Assembly (NCBI GenBank): GCA_045046885.1
Contig: JASFYX010000016.1
Span: forward strand, 26,947 to 90,946
DNA: 64,000 nt
Direction: 5' to 3'
From: CG1-02-35-72 sp045046885
Lineage (GTDB): Bacteria > Bacteroidota > Bacteroidia > Flavobacteriales > Flavobacteriaceae
Shown here: piece after piece, positions 1 to 8,910 of the stretch
Layout of the letters: each line of letters begins with the position of its first letter
Position numbering within the stretch: the first letter of the stretch is position 1
The notes under the pieces: model-generated
The model's database searches: none
What the model was told of the DNA's origin: nothing
What the model saw: the letters and a program-made list of their open reading frames with translations, nothing else
Program-made: the position numbers and the translations under genes

Positions 1-605
1 TACGCTATACATCAGGCAAACGTAATACATGGCTTTTTTCTGCCACGATGCCAGAAGGCATTAAGAGTATCATAAAAAAATATATGTCACCTCAAGCGAC
101 TCGTGTTGAAGTGAATAAAGAATCGTTGGTAAACGTCAATATTGAACACCTTTTTATAAAAACGACAATTAAAGACAAATTTACAGTTTTAACTGATTTA
201 TTGAAAAGGCGCAAAGGAGAAAGAGGTATTGTTTTTTGTCGTACAAAATTAGGGACGCAAAGTTTAACCACAAAGCTTCGTGAAACAGGTTTTAATGTAG
301 ATGCTTTAGAAGGTAATATGCAGCAGCGTGAGCGCGATAAAGCTATGCGTGCTTTTAAAAAGGGCACACTTCAGGTTTTGGTTTCAACCGATGTATCAGC
401 TAGAGGTATTGATGTCAATAATTTGGCTTTTGTAATCCACCATCAATTACCTGAGCAAACAGATTATTACACACACCGAAGCGGCAGGACAGCCAGAGCA
501 GGTAAAAAAGGACAATCTATTGCTTTAATTATACCGAGTGAGTTACAGCAAATCCACCAACTTCAAAAGAAATTAGATATCACTTTTGAAGAGGTGAAAT
601 ATTGA
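1..605 (+). CDS. DEAD-box RNA helicase, C-terminal part (5' end outside window)
   Basis: The reading frame is already open at base 3, so the N-terminal RecA domain lies outside the window. The visible part begins just before motif III (FSATMP) and holds the whole second RecA domain: IVFCRTK, the STDVSARGID motif V region and HRSGRTARAG (motif VI). Such proteins unwind short RNA duplexes in ribosome assembly or RNA decay. The protein stops about 35 residues after motif VI, at FEEVKY, and lacks the C-terminal extension and RNA-binding domain common in many bacterial DEAD-box proteins. It converges with the next gene with only 2 bp between stop codons. The family is certain; the specific RNA target is unknown. 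Confidence 0.93.
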   Translation, partial: RYTSGKRNTWLFSATMPEGIKSIIKKYMSPQATRVEVNKESLVNVNIEHLFIKTTIKDKFTVLTDLLKRRKGERGIVFCRTKLGTQSLTTKLRETGFNVDALEGNMQQRERDKAMRAFKKGTLQVLVSTDVSARGIDVNNLAFVIHHQLPEQTDYYTHRSGRTARAGKKGQSIALIIPSELQQIHQLQKKLDITFEEVKY

Positions 606-607
606 TA

Positions 608-3600
608 TTACATTGTTATAGCTCCAATTCCGGCTTGCCACAAAGCTTTATTAAAGGCCGGTACAGTGACATTTATAAATTCTTCGGCTTTAGCTTTTAA
701 GGGAACCCATTGAGCGTCTAACTCTTTTTTTCTGTTAATAGAACTTTGATTGACACGCGGAATAGCACTTTCGGTTTGATTGATTAAAAAAATGTATTCT
801 GCCGTGAATTTATTTGGAAAATTCTCAACATCATCATAGGCTTTAGATTTTCGCTGTACCATATCTTCATCCCAAGATTTTAATTGCGACAATAAATCTT
901 TACCCGATTTTATCAAATCGGCCGACGCTTTCTTTTCTTTTAAGGTCTTAAGAATGGCTTTAAATTGGTCTTGTACCTTTTTTAAAGCGTTAACTTTATT
1001 GTGCATATCGGTTAGTTTTAATTCCATATCCGTCATAAAGGCATCGTAGGTTTCAAGCTGTCCTGCTTTTATGTCATACAACGGATTATTTTTGATAATG
1101 GCTTTTGTCGTCATGACTTTATCATCCACTTTCAAAGTTGCTGTGTAAGTCCCAGGGTTTACCGAATGACGTCTGAAGCTAGCCTCGTAATACACATTAG
1201 GAATACCTGGCATTATAGGATAGCGTTTATCCCATACAAAGCGGTTTAGGCCTTCCCTTTTACTCAATTTTGAAGCAGATGGTGGCCCTCCTGCCCAACG
1301 TCTATACGATTTATCTTTTTTTGAGGTAAATGAATTCACCAACTCATTTTTACTGTTTCTTATTTCTAAAGTTACCTGTGTCTTAGCATCTAATTTAGGT
1401 AGTTCGTAATAAAAAATAACGCCATTGGCGGGATTAACACCTTCAAAAGGATTAGTCCCCTTACTTTTATTGCTGTTCAAAGAACTTCCCCAAAAACCGT
1501 AAATGGCGTCTTGTGGTTTGTAAAATTTGACCGTCTTTTTAGCCGATTTGTATTGTTCTAGGACGGCTAAATCGTCTAAAATCCAAAAAGAACGTCCGGA
1601 TGTAGAGACAATTAAATTGCCCTTATGTACCATTAAATCGGTTATAGGTGTAACGGGTAAGTTTAATTGTAATGGCTCCCACATTTTGCCGCCGTTAAAC
1701 GATACATAAACACCTGTTTCTGTACCGGCATATAAAAGATTTTTTTTAATGGGGTCTTCTCTAACAACTCGTGTATAAGCGCCATAAGGAATCCCTGTAC
1801 TTATGTTTGTCCACGTTTTACCGTAATTGGTTGTTTTATAAAGAGCAGGGGTATAGTCGTTAAATTTATAACGGGTTGTGGCAATATAGGCTGTCGCCGG
1901 ATTGTGAGGCGATACTTCAATGGCATTTACAAGCGTTTCTTTCATGCCTTTGGGTGTAATATTTTTCCAATGTGCCCCGTTATCTCTTGTAACATAAACA
2001 TAGCCATCATCGCTACCAGTATAAATGACGCCTTTTTCACTAGGTGATTCTTTTATATAAGTCAATGTACCATAGTTTTCGGCACCAACAGCCTCAATTG
2101 TGTAAGGACCACCACCATGACCTTGTTTACTATCTATGTTGCGGGTTAAATCGGGTGAAAATTCTGTCCACGTTTGCCCCATATCGGTTGTTTTTAAAAC
2201 CATTTGTGCTCCGTGATAAAAAGTATTTTTTTCGTGGGTACTTCTTATAATAGGTGCGTTCCAGTTAAAGAGGTATTTCATTTCGCGTGCGGCACGTCCT
2301 AAATACTGAATAGGGGCTTCCATAATATTTGTACTGGCTTTAGATTTCATATCTAAAACTTCAATAGTTCCCAAATAACTACCGCCTAACACATAGCGTG
2401 GATTGTCGGGATCGAAAGCTAAAAAAGCACTTTCGCCACCAGCTGCATAAGTCCAATCTTGTGTACTGATGCTATAGCGTCCCAAAGAAAGACTCGCTAT
2501 TTTAACCGATGAGTTGTCTTGTTGCCCGCCATAAATATTATAGGGAAACAAATTATCGGCATTAATGCGGTAAATTTGTGCTGTTGGCATATTGCTTTGT
2601 GTTGACCAAGTTTTAGAACTGTTAAACGAAATAGCGGCGCCACCATCGTTGGCAATAACCATATTTTTTCCGTTGTTGGGATTTATCCACAGTTCGTGAA
2701 AATCGCCGTGAGTACCGCTAATTCTCTTCCAAGTTTTACCGCCATCAATAGATTTTAATGCGGCTGCACTCATAACATAAACCACGTTTTCGTTAGTAGG
2801 GTCGGCGGTTACTTTTATGTAATACCAAGCCCGTTGTGTGAGGCGATTGTCGTCGCTTACGCGATGCCAATTTTTACCGGCATTGTTTGATACAAACAAG
2901 CCTCCTTTATCTTTATTACTGTCGCTTTCTATCACAGCAAAAACCTTATCGGAATTGGCACGACTGACAGAGATGGCCATTTTACCCATTTCTTTAGGAA
3001 GCCCTTTTGTCATTTTATGCCACGTTTCTCCGGCATCTGTAGATTTGTATAAACCACTTCCGGCACCGCCACTTGTCATTTTCCACGGGGTGCGTTGATG
3101 ATGCCACATTGATGCATATAGAACTTGTGGATTATTCATATCCATAGATAAGTCGGTAGCACCTGTTAAGTTATTTACATACAGTACTTTTCGCCAATTT
3201 TTACCGCCATCGGTAGATTTGTATATACCTCTGTCGGTTGTTGGTGCTTGATAGGCGCCTTGTGCCGCTACATAAACAATATCGGGGTTTGTAGGATTGA
3301 TGATTATCCTAGAAATGACTTGTGTCTTATCTAAACCTAATTTTACCCAGGTCTTTCCGGCGTTATTCGATTTATAAACACCATCGCCATACGAAGTCAT
3401 AACGCCTCTAATAGCGTGTTCGCCCATACCTACATATACTATATTTGGATTAGATTCGCTCACAGTAACAGCACCAACAGAACCTGTTTTAAAGAAGCCG
3501 TCAGATATGTTTGTCCACCGTTGTCCGGCATCGGTAGTTTTCCAAACACCACCACCAGTTGTACCCATATAATAGGTGAGGGGGTCATTGACAACACCAC

Positions 3601-3736
3601 TGGCTGAATTGGAACGGCCACCTCTAAAAGGACCTATATTGCGGTATTTAAGCGGTTTAAAATAAGTGTTGGCATTTTGAGCAGTAACTGTACTTAAAAT
3701 AAAAAAACTGATAACGAGGCTAAAAAGGGTTTTCAT
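608..3736 (-). CDS. Secreted BNR/Asp-box repeat protein (sortilin VPS10-like beta-propeller, often annotated glycosyl hydrolase)
   Basis: This 1042-residue protein begins with a signal peptide ending near STVTAQ. Roughly ten Asp-box (BNR) motifs of the form S/T-x-D/N-x-G-x-x-W follow, for example KTTDAGQRW, KSTDGGKNW, KSTDAGETW, KSIDGGKTW and KTTDMGQTW, as in the VPS10/sortilin and BNR-sialidase propellers. The last ~300 residues lack these motifs and probably form a separate alpha/beta domain. Homologues in Bacteroidota are usually called glycosyl hydrolases, but I see no sialidase catalytic set, so enzyme activity is unproven. No clear type IX secretion C-terminal domain is visible. It is a single gene; a -7 box lies 25 bp upstream of the start. 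Confidence 0.85.
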   Translation of the reverse strand: MKTLFSLVISFFILSTVTAQNANTYFKPLKYRNIGPFRGGRSNSASGVVNDPLTYYMGTTGGGVWKTTDAGQRWTNISDGFFKTGSVGAVTVSESNPNIVYVGMGEHAIRGVMTSYGDGVYKSNNAGKTWVKLGLDKTQVISRIIINPTNPDIVYVAAQGAYQAPTTDRGIYKSTDGGKNWRKVLYVNNLTGATDLSMDMNNPQVLYASMWHHQRTPWKMTSGGAGSGLYKSTDAGETWHKMTKGLPKEMGKMAISVSRANSDKVFAVIESDSNKDKGGLFVSNNAGKNWHRVSDDNRLTQRAWYYIKVTADPTNENVVYVMSAAALKSIDGGKTWKRISGTHGDFHELWINPNNGKNMVIANDGGAAISFNSSKTWSTQSNMPTAQIYRINADNLFPYNIYGGQQDNSSVKIASLSLGRYSISTQDWTYAAGGESAFLAFDPDNPRYVLGGSYLGTIEVLDMKSKASTNIMEAPIQYLGRAAREMKYLFNWNAPIIRSTHEKNTFYHGAQMVLKTTDMGQTWTEFSPDLTRNIDSKQGHGGGPYTIEAVGAENYGTLTYIKESPSEKGVIYTGSDDGYVYVTRDNGAHWKNITPKGMKETLVNAIEVSPHNPATAYIATTRYKFNDYTPALYKTTNYGKTWTNISTGIPYGAYTRVVREDPIKKNLLYAGTETGVYVSFNGGKMWEPLQLNLPVTPITDLMVHKGNLIVSTSGRSFWILDDLAVLEQYKSAKKTVKFYKPQDAIYGFWGSSLNSNKSKGTNPFEGVNPANGVIFYYELPKLDAKTQVTLEIRNSKNELVNSFTSKKDKSYRRWAGGPPSASKLSKREGLNRFVWDKRYPIMPGIPNVYYEASFRRHSVNPGTYTATLKVDDKVMTTKAIIKNNPLYDIKAGQLETYDAFMTDMELKLTDMHNKVNALKKVQDQFKAILKTLKEKKASADLIKSGKDLLSQLKSWDEDMVQRKSKAYDDVENFPNKFTAEYIFLINQTESAIPRVNQSSINRKKELDAQWVPLKAKAEEFINVTVPAFNKALWQAGIGAITM

Positions 3737-3761
3737 AGTGTTAAAATTAGATTTGGAACAT

Positions 3762-3769
3762 CAAATATA
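3762..3769 (-). promoter_or_regulatory. Bacteroidota -7 promoter box for the BNR-repeat gene
   Basis: The minus strand reads TATATTTG, an exact match to the Bacteroidota -7 consensus TAnnTTTG, 25 bp before the start codon. No good TTG -33 element is seen at the expected distance, so this is a half-supported promoter. Confidence 0.5.
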
Positions 3770-3892
3770 CAGTATTTATCCACTTTTAATTTCCGATTAA
3801 TCTAAAAAAAATGTTAATACTTTTGAAGGATAAAAAACAAGGTTTAAAATAATTTACAATAATTTGTAACTTGTCAACATAAAAATTAATAG

Positions 3893-5479
3893 ATGATTCA
3901 ATCTTACAAACAAAACCCAAAGCTTCAAGATAATTACGATACTATAATTATAGGCTCTGGAATGGGCGGATTAACCACAGGTGTAATTCTAGCCAAGCAA
4001 GGCCAAAAGGTACTTATTTTAGAGCGTCATTATACCGCAGGTGGCTTTACACATGTTTTTAAGCGCAAAGGCTACGAGTGGGATGTGGGTATCCATTATA
4101 TTGGCGAAGTGCAAAAGCCTAACAGTTTGATGCGTAAATTGTTTGATTATATTACCGATAGTCAGCTTAAATGGGCTGATTTAGGCACCGTTTACGACCG
4201 CATTATAGTAGGAGAGAAGTCCTACGATTTTGTAAAAGGAACGCAGAATTTTAAACAACAATTAATTAGCTATTTCCCTAAAGAAGAGGAGACTATAAAT
4301 AATTATCTAAAGTTAGTATTTACCGCTGTAAAGAGTAGTAAAAACTATTATATCAGCAAAGCATTACCACCTTTTTTAAATACTTTAGTTGGGGGATTTA
4401 TGCGGAAACCGTTTTTCAAATTGGCCGATAAAACAACTTACGAAGTTTTAAAATCGGTAACCGATAATGAAGAGCTGATAAAGGTGCTTTGTGGCCAGTA
4501 CGGTGATTACGGTATGCCACCCAAACAGAGCAGTTTTTATATGCACGCCTCGGTGGTACGTCATTATTTAGACGGGGGTAGTTTTCCTATTGGTGGTTCT
4601 TCTCAAATTGCCAAGATAATCGACAAGGTAATTGAAGCCGGCGGTGGTACTATTTTAATCAATGCAGAAGTGTCGCAAGTTATAGTAAAAAACAACAAAG
4701 CAACAGGGGTGCTTATGGCAGATGGTAAAATATTTTCAGCTAAAAATATCATCAGTAATGCAGGAATTATGACGACTTATAACAAGCTATTACCCAAAGA
4801 AATTGTTGCTAAACACCACCTAAAAGGACAATTGCAAAAAGTAAAACGTTCGGTAGCACACATTAGTTTATACGTCGGTTTAGAAGGGAGTCCTGAAGCT
4901 TTAAATCTACCCAAAACCAATCACTGGATTTATCCCGAAAAGGGTGATCACGACACTTGTGTCGAAAATTATATAAACGATATCAATCGGGAATTCCCAA
5001 TGGTTTATATTTCATTTCCTGCCTCAAAAGATCCTGACTGGCTTAAGCGTTATCCAAACAAAAGCACCATAGACATCATTACCTTAATGCCGTACAGCAT
5101 TTTTGCACCTTGGGCCGATAGCCGTTGGAAAAAGCGTGGTGATGATTACGAAGCACTCAAAGAAAAATTAGCCCAACGCTTGTTAGCGGTATTGTATAAA
5201 TATGTGCCCCAAGTAAAAGGTAAAGTTGCTTATTACGAGCTTTCTACACCGCTAACAACACAACACTTTGTCAATTATGAAAAAGGCGAAATATACGGTT
5301 TGGACCACAGTCCGAGTCGTTTTAGACAAAAGTTTCTGAAACCCCAAACGCCCATTAAAAACTTTTACCTAACTGGACAAGATATTGTGACGGCAGGGGT
5401 AGGCGGTGCCTTATTTTCGGGAGTGCTAACGACTATGGCGGTGACGGGTAAGAATGTGTTGAAAAAGATTTGGAAGTAA
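3893..5479 (+). CDS. FAD/NAD(P)-dependent oxidoreductase, phytoene desaturase/retinol saturase-like
   Basis: This 528-residue flavoprotein has an N-terminal Rossmann dinucleotide-binding site GSGMGGLTTG at residues 21-30 and the acidic ribose ligand in LILERH. The conserved GGFTHVFKRKGYEWDVGIHY block and the C-terminal FYLTGQDIVTAGVGGALFSG segment are typical of the CrtI/all-trans-retinol 13,14-reductase group. Such enzymes saturate or desaturate long polyene or isoprenoid substrates. No carotenoid genes flank it here, so the substrate is not known. It converges with the DUF1684 gene (11 bp apart). The family call is firm and the substrate is open. Confidence 0.87.
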   Translation: MIQSYKQNPKLQDNYDTIIIGSGMGGLTTGVILAKQGQKVLILERHYTAGGFTHVFKRKGYEWDVGIHYIGEVQKPNSLMRKLFDYITDSQLKWADLGTVYDRIIVGEKSYDFVKGTQNFKQQLISYFPKEEETINNYLKLVFTAVKSSKNYYISKALPPFLNTLVGGFMRKPFFKLADKTTYEVLKSVTDNEELIKVLCGQYGDYGMPPKQSSFYMHASVVRHYLDGGSFPIGGSSQIAKIIDKVIEAGGGTILINAEVSQVIVKNNKATGVLMADGKIFSAKNIISNAGIMTTYNKLLPKEIVAKHHLKGQLQKVKRSVAHISLYVGLEGSPEALNLPKTNHWIYPEKGDHDTCVENYINDINREFPMVYISFPASKDPDWLKRYPNKSTIDIITLMPYSIFAPWADSRWKKRGDDYEALKEKLAQRLLAVLYKYVPQVKGKVAYYELSTPLTTQHFVNYEKGEIYGLDHSPSRFRQKFLKPQTPIKNFYLTGQDIVTAGVGGALFSGVLTTMAVTGKNVLKKIWK

Positions 5480-5490
5480 ATGCATCGTGA

Positions 5491-6120
5491 TTATTCGTAC
5501 ATCTTTTCACCTGTAAGTATCTTTACAGCTAAATTGTTTTCTTTTGGCGGAATAGGACAGGAATGGTTTGGGTTGTACACACAATAAGGGTTGTAAGCCA
5601 AATTAAAGTCGAGTGTAAGTGTATCACCGTTGGGTATGTCGAGTACTAAATAACGCCCCCCTGCATAGGTTTCTTTGCCTGAAGTTGCATCTGTAAAAGG
5701 TAGAAAAAGGGCATTTCTGGTTATAGGAGAACCCACCAGACGGGCATCTTGATAAACATTCAATTTATAAGGCTTACCTTTTATATTAAAGCTTAAAGTA
5801 CCATAAATAACATAAATATAAGATTTGCCTGTAGATGTTTTAATAACAATATTTGGAGGTGTTTCTAATTTAGTTAGTTGTGCTTTTACTTTATAACTAT
5901 AATCTACCGGAAAATATTTAAGTCCTTTAAAACCCTTTAAAAGCTTCGGTGTGAGCATTGTTTTTTCTGGAATTTTGTAGGTCGCATCTTTTTGCTTTCT
6001 AAAAGTTTCAATGTGCTTTTTGTGGTTTTTTATCTGCCTAATAGTACCTTTCTGTGCTAAAAGAGTTGGAGTTGTTACAAGAAAAGCTATAAGCAATATA
6101 AAGTGGGGTAATTTTTTCAT
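5491..6120 (-). CDS. DUF1684 secreted protein
   Basis: This 209-residue protein has a hydrophobic signal peptide ending near TLLAQ. It carries the DUF1684 signature: GRYLVLDIP near residue 155, then LDFNLAYNPYCVYNP followed by CPIPPKENNL, which is diagnostic of the family. The biochemical role of DUF1684 proteins is not established. The invariant Asn/Tyr/Cys-Pro cluster suggests a binding or catalytic site, but that is inference. It is divergent from the ECF sigma factor gene, sharing a 188-bp intergenic region. Confidence 0.85.
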   Translation of the reverse strand: MKKLPHFILLIAFLVTTPTLLAQKGTIRQIKNHKKHIETFRKQKDATYKIPEKTMLTPKLLKGFKGLKYFPVDYSYKVKAQLTKLETPPNIVIKTSTGKSYIYVIYGTLSFNIKGKPYKLNVYQDARLVGSPITRNALFLPFTDATSGKETYAGGRYLVLDIPNGDTLTLDFNLAYNPYCVYNPNHSCPIPPKENNLAVKILTGEKMYE

Positions 6121-6146
6121 GATTTTAAGTTAGTTTAGTAGAGTGC

Positions 6147-6154
6147 CAAATATA
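6147..6154 (-). promoter_or_regulatory. -7 promoter box for the DUF1684 gene
   Basis: The minus strand reads TATATTTG (consensus TAnnTTTG) 26 bp before the ATG. No -33 TTG is evident. Confidence 0.45.
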
Positions 6155-6241
6155 ATAATTAAATTTTCTTTAAAAAGATTTTGTTTCTTTAAGTTAGGTT
6201 TTACTTTATATAAAAATTAATTTAAATAATAAATTATTGTT

Positions 6242-6249
6242 TAAATTTG
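6242..6249 (+). promoter_or_regulatory. -7 promoter box for the ECF sigma cluster
   Basis: TAAATTTG matches TAnnTTTG, 59 bp upstream of the sigma factor ATG. The region is extremely AT-rich, so a chance match is possible. Confidence 0.4.
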
Positions 6250-6308
6250 AAAACTATTTTAATGTATTAGGGTCTAAGGATTCTAACAATATATATTAAT
6301 CGATTTTG

Positions 6309-6890
6309 ATGAATAAATCATTAGCAAACGAGTCAGAATTTATAAGCAAACTGTTAAACAGTAAGCATAGAGATTTGGCGTTTAAACAGTTGCTAGACTT
6401 ATATCAAGAACGTTTGTATTGGCATATCAGAAAAATGGTAAGTACTCACGACAATGCCAATGATGTTCTTCAAAATACCTTTTTACGTATTTATAAAAGT
6501 CTTCCAAAATTTAAGCAAAATAGTTCTTTACATACGTGGATGTATAAAATAGCCTATAATGAATCGCTTCGTTTTATAGAGCAAAACAAAAAGAAACATT
6601 ATTTGTCTATAGACGAAGTAAATACCAAGTATTTAGATAATTTAGAAGCAGATACTTATTTTGATGGGGACTATCTCCAATTAAAATTACATAAAATTCT
6701 GGCAAGGCTTCCTGAAAGGCAAAAACAAATTTTTCAGATGAAATATTATGATGATTTAAAATTTAGAGAAATATCAGCAATTTTAAATATCAAAGAAGGC
6801 ACTTTAAAAACCTTGTATTACGGTGCGGTTAAAGTAGTTGAATCTGAACTGACTACCGTTGATAACCATCTTAAAAGTGAAGCATCATGA
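6309..6890 (+). CDS. ECF-family RNA polymerase sigma factor
   Basis: The protein has about 193 residues; I chose the ATG at 6309 over the TTG one codon upstream. Region 2 runs from YQERLYWHIRKM through DNANDVLQNTFLRIYKSL to LHTWMYKIAYNESLRFI. Region 4 is LPERQKQIFQMKYYDDLKFREISAILNI followed by KEGTLKTLYYGAVK, a helix-turn-helix for the -35 element. Its stop overlaps the next start (ATGA), so it is translationally coupled to the putative membrane anti-sigma factor. The context suggests an envelope-responsive sigma factor controlling this small cluster. Confidence 0.93.
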   Translation: MNKSLANESEFISKLLNSKHRDLAFKQLLDLYQERLYWHIRKMVSTHDNANDVLQNTFLRIYKSLPKFKQNSSLHTWMYKIAYNESLRFIEQNKKKHYLSIDEVNTKYLDNLEADTYFDGDYLQLKLHKILARLPERQKQIFQMKYYDDLKFREISAILNIKEGTLKTLYYGAVKVVESELTTVDNHLKSEAS

Positions 6891-7348
6891 TAAATAACCT
6901 AAAAATATATAACATGAAAACCAATGACAACAATTTGTTTGATTCAAAATTAGGTAAATTACACAAAACAGAATTAGGTTATAAATTACCTAAAGATTAT
7001 TTCGAAAAATCTAAGCAAACTATTTTTGACAATATTGTTAAAGATGAAAAAGTAAAAGTTTTGCCCTTGTATAAAAATCGGGTTATTTGGACATTAGCGG
7101 CATCAATTGCTTTAGTAATCACTTTAACTATCTATAAACCAAATATATTTAAGGGCTTAAATCGGTTTCAATCTGCTGTTACAGATACATTAGAACAATT
7201 CAATCAGCCACAACTTGCCGATAAAAATTCGCAGTATGATGATAATGTTTTATTGAGTTCTTTATTTGTATCAGATGAAAATCTAGATGATTTTGTTGAT
7301 GATTATGTTTATAATGAAACCTTGAATAGTAATTCTGTAAATCAATAA
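6887..7348 (+). CDS. Putative single-pass membrane anti-sigma factor
   Basis: The protein has 153 residues from the overlapping ATG at 6887, or 144 from the ATG at 6914. A cytoplasmic N-terminal segment of about 65 residues precedes one transmembrane helix (RVIWTLAASIALVITLTIY), and an acidic periplasmic tail rich in Asp and Asn follows. No zinc-finger HxxxCxxC motif is present, so it is not a classic ZAS anti-sigma factor. The assignment rests on position directly after an ECF gene, coupled translation and topology. What the periplasmic tail senses is unknown; the next gene product is a candidate partner. Confidence 0.6.
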   Translation: MINNLKIYNMKTNDNNLFDSKLGKLHKTELGYKLPKDYFEKSKQTIFDNIVKDEKVKVLPLYKNRVIWTLAASIALVITLTIYKPNIFKGLNRFQSAVTDTLEQFNQPQLADKNSQYDDNVLLSSLFVSDENLDDFVDDYVYNETLNSNSVNQ

Positions 7349-7438
7349 AAAATTGAGATGAAAAGAACTTTTTTGAATAACATTGGTCTAAAAGACAATG
7401 AACGTTCAAAAAATTGATTAACACAAAATTTAATAAAA

Positions 7439-7930
7439 ATGAAATCCATAATTAGAAATTTAAGTTTAGTATTGATATTACTTTTTAGCTTTAGTAATTT
7501 AGAAGCACAAAGTAAGTTACCTATCAATAATTTGACTCCAGAACAAATCAGCTTATTACAAAAGCAAAAAGATTTGATAAAAGCAAATAGGGCAAAGTTT
7601 AAAGCCAGTATGACCAAAGAGCAATTGGCTATTTTACACAATACAAAATTATCAATGAAGGAGCGTCACAATGATCTTATAGCTTCATTTACAGGAGCTC
7701 AAAAAGAAATGATGAGCCATAATACGCGAATTGTTAACGATTTAAAAAATCAATTTAGAGCTTCGCTCACCAAAGACCAACGCCAACAAATGAGTATGCA
7801 TGCTAAGGACCGCGCCAAACAACACGATGGTACCGAAATGCGTCATGATGTAAAAGATATGCGTGATAAAAAGATGCATGGCGGTAATCATAATGATGGC
7901 AATATGGGCGGTGGCAATATGGGAGGGTAA
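7439..7930 (+). CDS. Periplasmic helical protein with Met/His/Gly-rich tail (Spy/CpxP/ZraP-like by context)
   Basis: This 163-residue protein has a signal peptide ending near NLEAQ. The body contains repeated helical segments with LTPEQ, MTKEQLAIL and LTKDQRQQM motifs, similar in style to LTxxQ-type periplasmic chaperones. The last ~45 residues are rich in His, Met and Gly (KKMHGGNHNDGNMGGGNMGG), a composition common in copper- or zinc-binding tails. With the upstream sigma and anti-sigma genes it resembles an envelope or metal stress module of the ZraP/CnrX type, but no direct homology can be shown by eye. Function is therefore inferred from composition and neighbours. Confidence 0.6.
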   Translation: MKSIIRNLSLVLILLFSFSNLEAQSKLPINNLTPEQISLLQKQKDLIKANRAKFKASMTKEQLAILHNTKLSMKERHNDLIASFTGAQKEMMSHNTRIVNDLKNQFRASLTKDQRQQMSMHAKDRAKQHDGTEMRHDVKDMRDKKMHGGNHNDGNMGGGNMGG

Positions 7931-7980
7931 CTCAAATCATGGCAATTAATATATATTTAAAATAAATTGTAAGTACTAAG

Positions 7981-8015
7981 AGTGATTGATTAGTTTCAAT
8001 CACTTATAGTTTTTA
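7981..8015 (+). terminator. Stem-loop terminator or attenuator between the periplasmic protein and outer membrane protein genes
   Basis: AGTGATTGA (7981-7989) pairs perfectly with TCAATCACT (7996-8004) across a 6-nt loop; TATAGTTTTTATAAAA follows. The T-run is a few bases from the stem, so it is a weak intrinsic terminator. Confidence 0.45.
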
Positions 8016-8034
8016 TAAAAAACATTTCAATTAA

Positions 8035-8910
8035 ATGAAAAATTATATAACCATTACTTTGCTATTGCTTAGCACGGTATTTTCTTTTGCTCAAGATAAA
8101 ACAGAATCAACAAACAATGAAGAAGATCAAATCATAGACGAATTATTTAATTACGATGAAATTGATGACCTTGTTGATTCATTTTCGAATTACCAATTTT
8201 TATATGTTTCACTTAATTATAGTAGCGATACCTACTTTTCTGGTCGCGATATTGGTATAAACCAATATAACTTAATACCTCAAATAACCTATTTTAATTC
8301 TAATGGTTTATTTGCGAGCCTTTCTGGGATATATTACAGTGCTTTTGTTCCAAAATGGGATTATACTAGTGTAACTGTTGGATATGGAAAATCCTTTGGT
8401 AAATTTAAATCTATGAGGTATTTTGTAGATTATACCCGGTATATATACTCTAATTCCTTAGATAATCTATACCAAAATAACATAGAAGCAGCCCTAACTA
8501 TTCATAACAAAAAGAATAATTTAGGTTCTCAATTATCTGTAAACTATTTGTTTGGAACAGAACAATCTATAATTTTATCTTCACGAAACTTCGCCACTTT
8601 TAAACTTTTTAAAACCAAAAAATCAACATTAAATTTTAAACCACAAGTCAATATTACATTTGGACAACAAACCATTGAGCTGGCTCAAACTTTAAACATT
8701 GGCGGTTCTCAAGTTACCAATTACTTACAAAATAAGGTATTCGATTTAATCAACACGCAAGTTCAACTACCTTTACAATTAAACACAAATGATTTTGATT
8801 TTGAATTGGGTTATAATATTAATTTACCAGCGGCCTTAGGTCAAGAAACCAATTTATCTACAAATGGCTTTTTTAATTTTTCTATGGCTTATTTATTTGA
8901 TTTAAAATAG
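8035..8910 (+). CDS. Predicted outer-membrane beta-barrel protein
   Basis: This 291-residue protein has a signal peptide ending near TVFSFAQ and a short acidic linker, then many alternating hydrophobic/polar strands rich in aromatic residues. The last strand ends in hydrophobic/aromatic residues (FFNFSMAYLFDLK), typical of outer-membrane barrels recognised by BamA. I recognise no family. It follows the ECF cluster 104 bp downstream with a stem-loop between, and may be the target or sensor outer-membrane component of that system; this is positional inference only. Confidence 0.55.
   Translation: MKNYITITLLLLSTVFSFAQDKTESTNNEEDQIIDELFNYDEIDDLVDSFSNYQFLYVSLNYSSDTYFSGRDIGINQYNLIPQITYFNSNGLFASLSGIYYSAFVPKWDYTSVTVGYGKSFGKFKSMRYFVDYTRYIYSNSLDNLYQNNIEAALTIHNKKNNLGSQLSVNYLFGTEQSIILSSRNFATFKLFKTKKSTLNFKPQVNITFGQQTIELAQTLNIGGSQVTNYLQNKVFDLINTQVQLPLQLNTNDFDFELGYNINLPAALGQETNLSTNGFFNFSMAYLFDLK

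Noticed and set aside
7358..7417. A 19-codon plus-strand frame (MKRTFLNNIGLKDNERSKN) between the anti-sigma and Met/His-rich protein genes
   Set aside because: It is very short, has no clear ribosome binding site or recognisable family, and could arise by chance in 90 bp of AT-rich DNA.
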